Positions 9,630-19,098 of a stretch of DNA of 64,000 nucleotides are shown here, piece by piece. Below the pieces are notes generated by a model. It had not been told where the DNA came from. It made no database searches and saw nothing but the letters and a program-made list of their open reading frames with translations. The first letter of the stretch is position 1; the number at the start of each line of letters is the position of its first letter. The stretch covers positions 1,488,001 through 1,552,000 of the forward strand of contig NZ_CP009920.1 of NCBI RefSeq assembly GCF_000832985.1, in the 5' to 3' direction. The position numbers and the translations under genes were made by a program. Source of the stretch: Priestia megaterium NBRC 15308 = ATCC 14581. Its GTDB lineage: Bacteria; Bacillota; Bacilli; Bacillales; Bacillaceae_H.

Positions 9630-11174
9630 TTATAAAATCAATGATTGTTTTGTTGAAATAGCAGACTGCTTAATAATTCGCTTATGCTCCCATTCTTGCT
9701 TTTCATGCGGAAAGTCACTTCGGTAATGACCTCCTCTACTTTCTTTTCTTGCAAGAGAGGACTCAGCAATAAGCAGACCTGCAGTTAGCATATTGCAGAT
9801 GGTCGCTGCTTCCCTCGAATATATAACTTCTTGGTCAAGAGGTATTCCATCCAGATGATTTGTGAATTCATGCACAATAGTAGCCAATTCGTTTTCATGA
9901 CGAATGATGCCTACACAATCCATCATCTTATGCTGAATTTGTTTTGTGGCAGGCAGTATTTTAGGCATGCCTTTATACACGTAACGGACGGGGGGATAAC
10001 GAGATATCGTTCTCGCTTTATGTAAAATATGACGCCCTGTCCGTTTTCCAAATACAAGACACTCTAACAATGAATTGCTTGCTAGACGATTTGCTCCATG
10101 AACGCCTGTAAAAGAAACTTCCCCCACGGCATACAATCCTTCAACGCTTGTTTGTCCATAACCATCTACTTCAATTCCACCCATTAAAAAATGTGCGCCG
10201 GGAGTAACAGGTATTCGTTTTTTGTCCAGTTGAATTTTATACTTCCGACACAGTGCCGTAATCGTAGGAAATTTTTGTTGAAAATGAGCCACTTTTTCAA
10301 TGTCTAAAAATACGGATCTTCCTTTTTTCATTTCATTAAAAATTGTCCTTGCTACAACATCTCGCGGTGCTAAATCCTTAAAGGGATGAACTCCTTCCAT
10401 TATGCGTTCATTCCATTCATTTACCAGTACGCCACCTTCGCCTCGAACCGCTTCGGATACTAGACCTTTCGCTTCCTTTTGATACAAAAGCGTCGGATGA
10501 AACTGAACAAATTCTAAGTCCGCTAATTTTGCTCCAGCCCTGTACGCAAGCGCTAGCCCATCTCCTGTCGCCAGCGGCTGGTTAGATGTATGCTTGTACA
10601 AAGCGCCGATTCCTCCGGTAGCAATAACCGTTTGACGAGCATGATATATAGTAATTTTGTTGTTTTCACCTTGTCCGATAGCACCTCTGCACGTTCCATC
10701 TACAGTTATTAAATGCTGAATCATTTCGTTTTCAATGACTGTAATATATGGCAGTACTGCTTTTTTCAAAAAAGCGAACAGCGCTTGTCCTGTTGCATCC
10801 CCACCTGCATGCAGAATACGATTCGTACGATGGGCTCCTTCTTTTCCAAAATGCAGCGTACCATCTGGATTTTTATCAAACTTCATTCCTTTATGAATCA
10901 ATTCATTTACTACAGCCGCACCTTCTTCCACTAAAGTGCGTACCGCTTGTTCATTGCAATGCTTATTGCCCGCAACCAACGTATCATAGAGATGTTCACT
11001 CCAGTGATCGCTGCTTCCAATAGCAGCTGCTACTCCGCCTTGAGCAAGAACTGAGTTATTGCGGTCAAGTTTCCCTTTCGTTACCATTACAACTCTGTTA
11101 TGACGACACAGTTCATAAGCTGCAGAAAACGCTGCTAATCCGCTTCCAATAATTAAAACATCCGTCTCTAACAT
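9630..11174 (-). CDS. nadB: NadB, L-aspartate oxidase
   Basis: Oxidises L-aspartate to iminoaspartate, the first step of de novo NAD synthesis. The FAD-binding dinucleotide motif is at the N-terminus (VLIIGSGLAAFSAAYEL). The succinate dehydrogenase/fumarate reductase-type active site (QFHPTLLY, EAVRGEGGVLVN) and C-terminal flavoprotein domain (ESSLARKESRGGHYRSDFP) are present. The 514-residue length is normal. It is the first gene of nadB-nadC-nadA and diverges from nifS; AGAGGTG precedes the ATG. NadR control through the intergenic operator is inferred. Confidence 0.97.
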   Translation of the reverse strand: MLETDVLIIGSGLAAFSAAYELCRHNRVVMVTKGKLDRNNSVLAQGGVAAAIGSSDHWSEHLYDTLVAGNKHCNEQAVRTLVEEGAAVVNELIHKGMKFDKNPDGTLHFGKEGAHRTNRILHAGGDATGQALFAFLKKAVLPYITVIENEMIQHLITVDGTCRGAIGQGENNKITIYHARQTVIATGGIGALYKHTSNQPLATGDGLALAYRAGAKLADLEFVQFHPTLLYQKEAKGLVSEAVRGEGGVLVNEWNERIMEGVHPFKDLAPRDVVARTIFNEMKKGRSVFLDIEKVAHFQQKFPTITALCRKYKIQLDKKRIPVTPGAHFLMGGIEVDGYGQTSVEGLYAVGEVSFTGVHGANRLASNSLLECLVFGKRTGRHILHKARTISRYPPVRYVYKGMPKILPATKQIQHKMMDCVGIIRHENELATIVHEFTNHLDGIPLDQEVIYSREAATICNMLTAGLLIAESSLARKESRGGHYRSDFPHEKQEWEHKRIIKQSAISTKQSLIL

Positions 11175-11189
11175 TTCACACCTCTTTAT

Positions 11190-11229
11190 TTACATGTGTC
11201 TTGACACCTATATTTACATATTATTAAAT
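11190..11229. promoter_or_regulatory. Probable NadR (NiaR) operator and nifS promoter
   Basis: The 89-base gap between nadB and nifS contains the inverted repeat GTGTC-TT-GACAC (11196-11207) with longer imperfect flanks. The right half supplies the -35 TTGACA (11201-11206) of a promoter for nifS, with -10 TTAAAT (11224-11229) at 17 bases. The inverted repeat also sits in the nadB leader region. The repressor gene nadR is in the same divergon, so binding here could shut both operons when niacin is plentiful. The exact site needs footprinting. Confidence 0.6.
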
Positions 11230-11263
11230 GAAAGACAAGAAGTTTTTTTATCGGAGGGAGAAA

Positions 11264-12400
11264 ATGATTTATCTGGACTATGCAGCGACAACGCCAATGA
11301 GACAAGAAGCAATTGAGGTATATACTGAAGCGGCAACAAGCTATTATGGAAACTCCAGCAGTCTTCACACACTTGGAACACAAGCAGAAAATTTACTGAC
11401 TCTATGCAGAAAAAAATTAAGCCTGTTAGTAAATTGTCGAGAGGATGATCTTTTTTTTACAAGCGGGGGAACAGAAGCTAATTACTTAGCTATTCGTTCT
11501 CTTTTAAAAGGAAAAAATGATGAAAGAAAACATATAGTGACAACGAAGCTTGAACATTCTTCGGTGCTTCATACGTTGCAGCAGCTTGAAAAAGAAGGAT
11601 TTTCCCTATCTTACGTACCTGTAGATCAAAACGGAGTTGTGTCTGTAGACGACTTAAAGAAGACGATTCGACCTGACACTGTGCTAGTAGCCATTCAGCA
11701 TATCAATCATGAGCTCGGTACAATTCAGCCAGTTGAGGATATTGGCCATTTTTTATCTAAAAAAGAAATTCTCTTTCACTGTGATTGTGTTCAATCTTTT
11801 GGTAAGCTTCCTATTGATGTTAAAAAGCTGAAAGCTGATAGCATCTCAGTCTCTAGTCATAAAATTTACGGACCAAAAGGTGTAGGAATGGTATACATGA
11901 ATTCAAGTTCTTCTTGGAAGCCTATTTACCATAAAGCAACTCATGAAAAAGGCTTTCGCCCTGGGACTGTAAATACAACGGGCATTGCTGCCTTTACTGC
12001 AGCAGCTGAATGCGCATATGCAGAAATGAAGACCGCCCGAAGCCATTATGAGCGCTTAAAATCGTACTTACTGGAAAACCTAGAGCCTCTTGCTCCTTTT
12101 ATAGAAGTAGAAGGCCTTGGGAACTCTCATTTTCCTGGAATTATGGGACTGACGTTTTCAAACATACAGGGTCAATATGTTATGTTACAATGTAATCGTC
12201 ACGGAATTGCTATCTCTACGGGAAGTGCCTGTCATGTAAATCAGCAGGAACCATTAGCTTCTCTGCTTGCGATTGGCAAATCGACTGCGAATGCTAAGAA
12301 TTTTGTCCGTATTTCATTCAGTCAACATTCAACGTTTAAGCATATTGATCGACTCATATCCGTTTTTCATTTATTACAGCAAGAATTTATGACAGTGTAA
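11264..12400 (+). CDS. nifS: NifS/IscS-like cysteine desulfurase of the nad locus
   Basis: A PLP-dependent enzyme that removes sulfur from cysteine as a protein persulfide. The PLP lysine is in SVSSHKIYGPKGVG and the catalytic cysteine in STGSACHVNQQEP. I chose the ATG at 11264 because GGAGGGAG lies directly upstream and MIYLDYAATTPM is the standard N-terminus; an upstream ATG at 11228 overlaps the promoter. In B. subtilis the equivalent desulfurase is needed for NadA Fe-S maturation. It is followed 15 bases later by nadR. Confidence 0.94.
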   Translation: MIYLDYAATTPMRQEAIEVYTEAATSYYGNSSSLHTLGTQAENLLTLCRKKLSLLVNCREDDLFFTSGGTEANYLAIRSLLKGKNDERKHIVTTKLEHSSVLHTLQQLEKEGFSLSYVPVDQNGVVSVDDLKKTIRPDTVLVAIQHINHELGTIQPVEDIGHFLSKKEILFHCDCVQSFGKLPIDVKKLKADSISVSSHKIYGPKGVGMVYMNSSSSWKPIYHKATHEKGFRPGTVNTTGIAAFTAAAECAYAEMKTARSHYERLKSYLLENLEPLAPFIEVEGLGNSHFPGIMGLTFSNIQGQYVMLQCNRHGIAISTGSACHVNQQEPLASLLAIGKSTANAKNFVRISFSQHSTFKHIDRLISVFHLLQQEFMTV

Positions 12401-12415
12401 AAGGAGGGATTAAAG

Positions 12416-12961
12416 GTGCCAGGAACTCAAAAGAAAATTCTTGGAGAAGAAAGAAGAGAACTTATTCTACAATGGTTAAAAACAGAGAGTAAACCAATGA
12501 CAGGCAGTGAGCTTTCGAAACGAACGAACGTTAGCCGCCAAGTCATTGTACAAGATATTTCGCTGCTTAAAGCTAAAAATGAGCCCATTATCGCAACAAG
12601 CCAAGGATATATTTACATTCAAAATCCATCTCAAACTACCGTGCATCAGCGAATTATTGCCTGTCAGCATACGCCAGAAGATGCTGAAAAGGAGCTTCTC
12701 CTGCTTGTTGACCACGGCGTTCTCGTAAAAGATGTAACCGTTGAACACCCTGTGTATGGTGAATTAACCGCTTCCGTTATGATTCAAACCCGAAAAGAAG
12801 TAGAAACGTTTATAGAAAAAATTCAAGAAACAAACGCAACTTATTTATCTCAGCTAACAGATGGGATTCACCTTCATACGATTGAAGCAGATACAATTAA
12901 AAAACTGAATGCTGCCTGCTTAGCTCTTGAAGCGGAAGGCTATTTAGTTTCGAATGAATAA
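12416..12961 (+). CDS. nadR: NadR (YrxA/NiaR), niacin-responsive repressor
   Basis: A 181-residue regulator with an N-terminal winged helix-turn-helix (EERRELILQWL ... NVSRQVIVQDISLLKA) and a C-terminal 3H ligand-binding domain with conserved histidines (VEHPVYGELTA, GIHLHTIE). It represses NAD biosynthesis genes with nicotinic acid as co-repressor in B. subtilis. GTG start with AAGGAGGG upstream. It is co-transcribed with nifS and adjacent to its likely operator. Confidence 0.95.
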   Translation: MPGTQKKILGEERRELILQWLKTESKPMTGSELSKRTNVSRQVIVQDISLLKAKNEPIIATSQGYIYIQNPSQTTVHQRIIACQHTPEDAEKELLLLVDHGVLVKDVTVEHPVYGELTASVMIQTRKEVETFIEKIQETNATYLSQLTDGIHLHTIEADTIKKLNAACLALEAEGYLVSNE

Positions 12962-12980
12962 AAAGGTGTTATAACAAAAA

Positions 12981-13004
12981 AAATCCCGCTTTAAAGCGGG
13001 ATTT
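12981..13004. terminator. Shared convergent terminator of nadR and pheA
   Basis: Perfect hairpin AAATCCCGCT-TTAA-AGCGGGATTT. On the minus strand eight T residues follow; on the plus strand the T-run is short. The pheA stop codon lies in the loop, so the 5' arm of the minus-strand terminator is pheA coding sequence. Confidence 0.9.
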
Positions 13005-13863
13005 CTGTTTCAAGTAGTGTATGGGGATAGCTTCCTAAAAGCTCTACGCTACAGCCTAGTGCCTCAAGTTCAGCCATAGCCCCAGGGATTAATACTTCAT
13101 CCATTTTTTGTTCAATATCAACGATAAAGAAATAGTTTCCAAGCCCTGTTTTCATAGGACGGGATTCAATTTTAGACAGATTTAGCTTACGCCAGGAGAA
13201 GGCTGAAAGCACTTGATGAAGCGCTCCTGCCTGATCAGATGGAAGTGTAATCATTAACGTTGTCTTGCACCCGTTTCCAGCTAAAAATGGCACCTCTTGC
13301 GCTCCATCTTTATGCAAAATAACAAACCTTGTTGTATTATGATCATAATCATGAATGTTCGGGCAGGCAATATGTAATCCATATTCATGGGCTGCTAACC
13401 CATTCGCAATAGCTCCAATATTAAGCTCAGGGTGTTCGCTTACATACTTAGCAGCAAACGCCGTTGATGTCATCTCTTCTACTGCAGTTGACGTACATTC
13501 TCCGTGTAAAAATTTATGACACTGCGCAATTGCATGAGGATGAGAATAAATCGTTTCAATGTTTTTCCACTGTTCTGCACGAGATGGATGAACCATTAAA
13601 TGCTGACGAATCGGAAGCACAATTTCCCCAACAATCGGCAGACGACGTTCATGAATAAGATAATCAAGTGTTAAATTTACAGATCCTTCAAGTGCATTTT
13701 CTAACGGTACAATTCCATACTCAATTTCTCCGTTATCCACTGCATCAATGCATGCTGGAATTGTCTTGTATGGAATATGGTCGTGCTGTTTAAATACGCC
13801 TTGGACGGCTACATGTGTAAATGTTGCCTTTGGTCCTAAATATCCTACTTTCCCCACAATCAT
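12991..13863 (-). CDS. pheA: PheA, prephenate dehydratase
   Basis: Converts prephenate to phenylpyruvate in phenylalanine synthesis. The catalytic domain spans about residues 1-185 with GYLGPKATFTH at the start and the catalytic TRF in HNTTRFVIL. A C-terminal ACT domain (TTLMITLPSDQAGALHQVLSAF) carries the ESRP phenylalanine-binding motif, so feedback inhibition by Phe is expected. The 290-residue length is typical. It follows pheB by 28 bases. Its stop codon lies in the loop of the terminator hairpin. Confidence 0.97.
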   Translation of the reverse strand: MIVGKVGYLGPKATFTHVAVQGVFKQHDHIPYKTIPACIDAVDNGEIEYGIVPLENALEGSVNLTLDYLIHERRLPIVGEIVLPIRQHLMVHPSRAEQWKNIETIYSHPHAIAQCHKFLHGECTSTAVEEMTSTAFAAKYVSEHPELNIGAIANGLAAHEYGLHIACPNIHDYDHNTTRFVILHKDGAQEVPFLAGNGCKTTLMITLPSDQAGALHQVLSAFSWRKLNLSKIESRPMKTGLGNYFFIVDIEQKMDEVLIPGAMAELEALGCSVELLGSYPHTLLETEIPL

Positions 13864-13891
13864 GCCTCTCCTTATCTATATCTGTTTGCCA

Positions 13892-14341
13892 TTATGCCCC
13901 TGAACCAAGCACGTCCACTTTATCTACAAACTCTAAGCTTTTCAGTCTTCGCAGCATTTCATTTAATTCAACATTCATGCTTGCTGTATCTAATGAAAGA
14001 GTTACGTTGGCACGCCCTTGTAAAGGGATGGTTTGGTGAATCGTTAACACATTGCATCCCGATGATGCAACGGTGCTCAATAAATGTGATAAAGTTCCTG
14101 ATCGATCTTCAATATGAAAAAATAGTGAAATAATTCGCTGTTTGACAACCGTCTGAAACGGAAAGACCGTGTCGCGGTACTTATAAAAAGCACTGCGACT
14201 CAAGTCTACGGCTTGTACAGCATCTGCTACCGATTCAGCTTTTCCCCGTTCAATTAACAGCTTCGCATCCAATGTTTTTTTCATCGCTTCTGGTAATACA
14301 TCTTCGCGAACTAAATAAAACTGCTTATCGCTCTTATGCAA
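13892..14341 (-). CDS. pheB: PheB, ACT-domain protein
   Basis: A 149-residue protein with an N-terminal helix-turn-helix-like region ([38 protein letters not shown]) and a C-terminal ACT domain ([23 protein letters not shown]). It belongs to the PheB/UPF0735 ACT family. It lies between obg and pheA, as in B. subtilis. An aromatic amino acid regulatory role is proposed from context, not demonstrated here. Confidence 0.92.
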   Translation of the reverse strand: MHKSDKQFYLVREDVLPEAMKKTLDAKLLIERGKAESVADAVQAVDLSRSAFYKYRDTVFPFQTVVKQRIISLFFHIEDRSGTLSHLLSTVASSGCNVLTIHQTIPLQGRANVTLSLDTASMNVELNEMLRRLKSLEFVDKVDVLGSGA

Positions 14342-14374
14342 GTAAAGCCCCTCCCCTTATCCTATGAACAACAA

Positions 14375-15661
14375 TTAGTCAATAAATTCAAATTCATATT
14401 CAAACAGCTTTACAATATCGCCATCTTTTGCTCCTCGTTCACGAAGGGCTTCATCGACGCCCATGCCTCGAAGCTGACGCGCAAATCGACGAACGGATTC
14501 TTCACGTGAGAAGTCGGTCATCTTGAATAATTTTTCGATTTTTTCACCGCTTAATACGTATGAGCCATCGCTATCACGCGTAATAACAAATTCCACTTCT
14601 TTCTTTTCATGCTTGTACAGTACGCGGTGCATAGATAGATCTTCCTCTTCTTGCATTGGGAATTCCGGCGTAGTTTCTACAAGATCAGCTACTGTAAATA
14701 ACAGTTCGCGGATTCCATTACGCGTTGCTGCAGAAATTGGAAAGACTTTCACTTCGTCTCCTACTTTTTCTTTGAATGCAGCTAGATTCTCTTCAGCTTG
14801 CGGGATATCCATTTTATTTGCTACCACTACTTGCGGACGTTCTGTTAAACGCATATTATATTGACGCAGCTCTTCATTAATGGTTAAGTAATCTTCATAT
14901 GGATCACGGCCTTCTAAACCTGACATATCGATTACATGGACAATAACGCGGGTACGTTCAATGTGACGTAAAAACTGATGACCTAATCCTACACCTTCAT
15001 GTGCACCTTCGATTAGCCCTGGTAAATCTGCCATCACAAAACTGCGGTTATCTTCTGTTTCAACTACTCCTAAATTCGGATTAATTGTTGTAAAATGATA
15101 TTCAGCAATTTTTGGCTTTGCAGCAGACGTCACGGATAATAACGTTGACTTTCCAACACTTGGAAAACCAACTAATCCTACATCGGCTAATACTTTTAAT
15201 TCAAGAATTACATTTCTCTCTTTACCTGGCTCTCCATTTTCTGAAAGCTCCGGTGCTGGATTTGCAGGTGTAGCAAAACGCGTATTCCCACGCCCTCCGC
15301 GTCCACCTTTAGCAATCACTGCACGCTGGCCGTGCTCAACTAAATCAGCAATCGTTTCGTTCGTATCTTCATCTAACACAACCGTACCTGGTGGAACTTT
15401 TACAACCATCGGCTCAGCGTTACGTCCGTGCTGTCCTTTTGACATTCCATGTTCACCGCGGCTTGCTTTAAAGTGACGCTTATAGCGGAAATCCATCAGC
15501 GTACGCAATCCTTCTTCTACTTCAAAGATGACATCTGCACCGTGACCACCGTCACCACCTGCAGGACCTCCTTTTGGTACGTACTTTTCGCGACGAAAGG
15601 CAACCATTCCATTTCCTCCGTCGCCACCTTTTACATATACCTTGACCTGATCTACAAACAT
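14375..15661 (-). CDS. obg: Obg (CgtA), ribosome-associated GTPase
   Basis: An essential GTPase in 50S maturation, the stress response and sporulation initiation. The glycine-rich Obg fold is at residues 1-158 ([20 protein letters not shown]). The G domain follows with P-loop [21 protein letters not shown] and NKMD, and an OCT domain forms the C-terminus ([17 protein letters not shown]). 428 residues is the full family length. It lies downstream of spo0B in the same direction, an arrangement conserved in Bacillus. Confidence 0.98.
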   Translation of the reverse strand: MFVDQVKVYVKGGDGGNGMVAFRREKYVPKGGPAGGDGGHGADVIFEVEEGLRTLMDFRYKRHFKASRGEHGMSKGQHGRNAEPMVVKVPPGTVVLDEDTNETIADLVEHGQRAVIAKGGRGGRGNTRFATPANPAPELSENGEPGKERNVILELKVLADVGLVGFPSVGKSTLLSVTSAAKPKIAEYHFTTINPNLGVVETEDNRSFVMADLPGLIEGAHEGVGLGHQFLRHIERTRVIVHVIDMSGLEGRDPYEDYLTINEELRQYNMRLTERPQVVVANKMDIPQAEENLAAFKEKVGDEVKVFPISAATRNGIRELLFTVADLVETTPEFPMQEEEDLSMHRVLYKHEKKEVEFVITRDSDGSYVLSGEKIEKLFKMTDFSREESVRRFARQLRGMGVDEALRERGAKDGDIVKLFEYEFEFID

Positions 15662-15712
15662 TTCTTTTTCACTCCGTTCTATATCTTAGCTCCTGCAATA
15701 GCAAAAGCGCTG

Positions 15713-16249
15713 TTAACTTATTGTGAGCATAAGGCTAAATTCATCTTCAGACATATGCTGTTGAACCAATGCAACTCCTTGAGCGCACTCATAACATTGT
15801 AGCTTGTTTTGTAGCTTCTGTATATCTGTTAGTATTCCACTAAAGTCAAAAAAGAAACGAATTCCCTGTTCTTCAATGCATACTGAAATACTCAAATAGT
15901 TTTCTGCATGATAATCAACATATTTTTCGAGTGCTTCTGTCAAATAGCTACACCAGTTGTATACGAACTCATCGTATTGTGATAAATCCTTCAATTCTCC
16001 CAGCACTTCCACATCTAAGCGAACAGCATGGTTATTCCAATGATAGGTCATAACAAAGCCCGCAAACAGTCGCATATTGATGTTTGTTAACTTGGATTCA
16101 TGTTTGGATTCATTTACAATTTCTTCAATGATTTCATTCGCTCGATCAAGCCGATTCAACGCTAGATTGCCTTTGATTAATTGCAGCTTATTTAACCAAT
16201 CATGCCGCGCGTATCTTAATACTTCTACGACATCCCATTCTTTTTCCAT
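15713..16249 (-). CDS. spo0B: Spo0B, sporulation phosphorelay phosphotransferase
   Basis: Transfers phosphate from Spo0F~P to Spo0A in the sporulation phosphorelay. The phospho-accepting histidine is His16 in ARHDWLNKLQLIKGNLAL, on the first helix of the four-helix bundle, followed by a degenerate HATPase-like C-domain. At 178 residues it is somewhat shorter than the 192 of B. subtilis, mainly at the N-terminus. It lies between rpmA and obg as in B. subtilis, behind an rpmA terminator, so it probably has its own transcription start. Confidence 0.95.
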   Translation of the reverse strand: MEKEWDVVEVLRYARHDWLNKLQLIKGNLALNRLDRANEIIEEIVNESKHESKLTNINMRLFAGFVMTYHWNNHAVRLDVEVLGELKDLSQYDEFVYNWCSYLTEALEKYVDYHAENYLSISVCIEEQGIRFFFDFSGILTDIQKLQNKLQCYECAQGVALVQQHMSEDEFSLMLTIS

Positions 16250-16378
16250 CTTAGCACTCCTAACTTTGACTCGAGCATAAGTATTTCACAACGCTGACAA
16301 ACATCTCGTATCAATCTTCTTAGATATGTTCGATTATAACAAATTCCAATGGGTAATAGGTGAAATATTCTACAAAAA

Positions 16379-16411
16379 GAAAACTCTAACCTACTTGGGT
16401 TAGAGTTTTCT
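16379..16411 (-). terminator. Terminator after rpmA
   Basis: A long stem (AGAAAACTCTAACC with GGTTAGAGTTTTCT) followed by a T-rich tract on the minus strand, separating the ribosomal group from spo0B. Confidence 0.85.
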
Positions 16412-16420
16412 TTTTGTATC

Positions 16421-17063
<643 letters not shown>

Positions 17064-17072
17064 TTGTTATAA

Positions 17073-17381
17073 TTACGCGTTGATAGCGTCGATTACAACT
17101 TTTGTGTAAGGTTGACGGTGACCTTGCTTACGACGATAGTTTTTCTTTGCTTTGTATTTAAATACAGTGATCTTTTTAGCGCGACCTTGTTTTTCAACTT
17201 TAGCCGTAACTGTTGCACCTTCTACGAAAGGAACACCAACTTTCACGCTGTCGCCACCTACAAATAATACTTTGTCAAAAGTAACTGTTTCGCCTTGTTC
17301 ACCAGCAAGTTTTTCAACGTAGATTGCTTGACCAGCCTCTACTTTAATTTGCTTACCACCAGTTTCAATAATTGCGTACAT
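17073..17381 (-). CDS. rplU: Ribosomal protein bL21
   Basis: A 50S subunit protein of ~102 residues beginning [18 protein letters not shown] and ending with the family signature [14 protein letters not shown]. The start at 17381 was preferred over the ATG three codons upstream because GGAGG is eight bases before it and the family starts MYAII. First gene of rplU-prp-rpmA, with a structured leader upstream that probably gives feedback control. Confidence 0.97.
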   Translation of the reverse strand: MYAIIETGGKQIKVEAGQAIYVEKLAGEQGETVTFDKVLFVGGDSVKVGVPFVEGATVTAKVEKQGRAKKITVFKYKAKKNYRRKQGHRQPYTKVVIDAINA

Positions 17382-17390
17382 TCTCTGCAC

Positions 17391-17482
17391 CTCCTCTAAA
17401 AACTAAGACTCGCCATCACAGGTGTTCAAGTGAACTTAAAACCTGTTCTGAGCGGTTGTAGCACGGGTGCTACAAACCAACA
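17391..17482 (-). ncRNA. L21 leader, ribosomal-protein autoregulatory RNA
   Basis: The rplU 5' leader contains several short inverted repeats (GTAGCACCCGTGCTAC; AGGTTTTAAG near TTCACTTGAACACCTG). Size and position match the Firmicute L21 leader family found before rplU. The assignment rests on position and visible pairing, not a covariance search. Confidence 0.7.
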
Positions 17483-17488
17483 TATTAA

Positions 17489-17518
17489 ATCTTACTACAA
17501 ATCAAAGGTTAGTGTCAA
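17489..17518 (-). promoter_or_regulatory. Sigma-A promoter of rplU-prp-rpmA
   Basis: On the minus strand TTGACA (17518-17513) and TAAGAT (17494-17489) are separated by 18 bases, placing the transcript start at the edge of the L21 leader. Confidence 0.75.
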
Positions 17519-17545
17519 TTGGAATTCATGTTTTCTTCTAAAATT

Positions 17546-19015
17546 TTATATAGAAGCAGAGACCCTTTTTTGAATCTGCTCATTCGACCCCAATTGACGC
17601 AAAACAAATGCGTTTGTATAATCATCGCTTGGCGTAAGATATACGGTTTTTTTCACCATTTCCTCTAGAGCGTTGAGAAATCCTTGCGCCTTCATTTCAT
17701 TTATAACATCACTTCGCGTCTCAATCCAAATAGCCTCTTCTTCCGCGCCTCGATGTTCCCAAATTACACGTTCAATTTGAAAAGCAGCCGTTTTGGAATC
17801 AATCATTTTACCGGTTCCTTCACACACTTCACAAGGCATAGTTAATGTTGATCCAATACTATTGCGCACTTTCTTCCTCGTTAATTGCAATATGCCGAGC
17901 TCTGTAAAGCCAACTACATTCGTCCGCACTTCATCTTGTTCACATAGCTTTTTCATGTATCTTTCTACTTCTGTCCGATCTTCTTTGTGAGGCATATTTA
18001 TAAAATCAATTAAGATCATGCCGCCTAAGTGACGTAATTGCATCTGTTTGGACAGTTCATATGCAGCTTCCATATTTGTTTGAAGCATTGTCTTTCGAAT
18101 ATTATCTTTTCCTGAAAACTTCCCCGTGTTCACGTCCACGACCGTCATCGCTTCCGTTTCGTCAATAACGATATAGCCTCCGCTTTTGAGCCATACGATT
18201 CGCTTTAAAAGCTTCTCTATTTGCCGTTCCACATCGTAAAAAGAGAAAATATTTTCATTTCCTTTATAATACTCTATTGACGAGTTAGGATAGGTAGTTT
18301 GAAGGTGCTGATATAGGTCGAAGTCATCTACTACTATCCCATCAATTCCTTGTTGAAGTGCAGCTTGCACTCTTGTTTCAAGAAAATCTTGTCCTTTGCT
18401 GACTAGGGTAGGAGCTTTCATTCCCTGTGTCTGTCGTTCAAGGCGCTCATATTTTTCCTGTAGCTCTTTTATTTCATGTTGGACCGCGGCTTCTGATTTT
18501 TCTGCAATCGCTGTTCGAAATAAAAAGCCTTCCATCCCTTGTTTTAACCGCTCACCAAGCTGTTTCCACTGTTGTCGTTTTGGCTCGGCTATTTTTTTGG
18601 ATACAGCGACATAGTTTCCGTGCGGTAAATATACAAGCTCATCAGAAGAAAATTCAATGATACCCGTCAGCTTGGGCCCTTTTGTCCCAATGCCTTCCTT
18701 TACAACTTGAACCAATACTTTTTCTCCTTCACGAATAAAAGCAGACATCGGCTGCTGATCTTTGTGAGGATTCTCTGACTGCTGATAGGATACAAGTTCA
18801 TTTCGATGAATAAATCCGTTCATTGATAAACCGATATCAATAAAGGCTGCTTGCATATGCGGCAGTACTTTTACTACTTTACCCCAATATATATCACCAA
18901 TAATTTGATTCTCGCTTTGTTCTTGTAAATAGATTTTTTCTAGTGCTTTATCGTTTATCACGGCTATACGTTTTGAAGAAGTAGCCGCGTTAATAATACA
19001 TGCCTTCACATACAT
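17546..19015 (-). CDS. rng: RNase E/G family ribonuclease
   Basis: A 489-residue endoribonuclease of the Rne/Rng family. It has an S1 RNA-binding domain at residues ~35-120 (GDIYWGKVVKVLPHMQAAFIDIG). The catalytic DNase I-like domain carries the metal-binding aspartates Asp294 (VVDVNTGKFSG) and Asp337 (ILIDFIN). The CxxC zinc-link motif is at 395-398 (PCEVCEGTGK). These enzymes cut single-stranded AU-rich RNA in rRNA maturation and mRNA decay. B. subtilis lacks this family and relies on RNase Y and J, so the gene is an addition to the B. subtilis order between rplU and spoIVFB. Length fits RNase G rather than RNase E. Confidence 0.93.
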   Translation of the reverse strand: MYVKACIINAATSSKRIAVINDKALEKIYLQEQSENQIIGDIYWGKVVKVLPHMQAAFIDIGLSMNGFIHRNELVSYQQSENPHKDQQPMSAFIREGEKVLVQVVKEGIGTKGPKLTGIIEFSSDELVYLPHGNYVAVSKKIAEPKRQQWKQLGERLKQGMEGFLFRTAIAEKSEAAVQHEIKELQEKYERLERQTQGMKAPTLVSKGQDFLETRVQAALQQGIDGIVVDDFDLYQHLQTTYPNSSIEYYKGNENIFSFYDVERQIEKLLKRIVWLKSGGYIVIDETEAMTVVDVNTGKFSGKDNIRKTMLQTNMEAAYELSKQMQLRHLGGMILIDFINMPHKEDRTEVERYMKKLCEQDEVRTNVVGFTELGILQLTRKKVRNSIGSTLTMPCEVCEGTGKMIDSKTAAFQIERVIWEHRGAEEEAIWIETRSDVINEMKAQGFLNALEEMVKKTVYLTPSDDYTNAFVLRQLGSNEQIQKRVSASI

Positions 19016-19098
19016 TGCCTCACTTTAATCTAAATTCATAGGAAAAAGTTCGGTCAGTGCAACCGAACTTTTTTCATTCTATTCTATGTTACTAGAAA

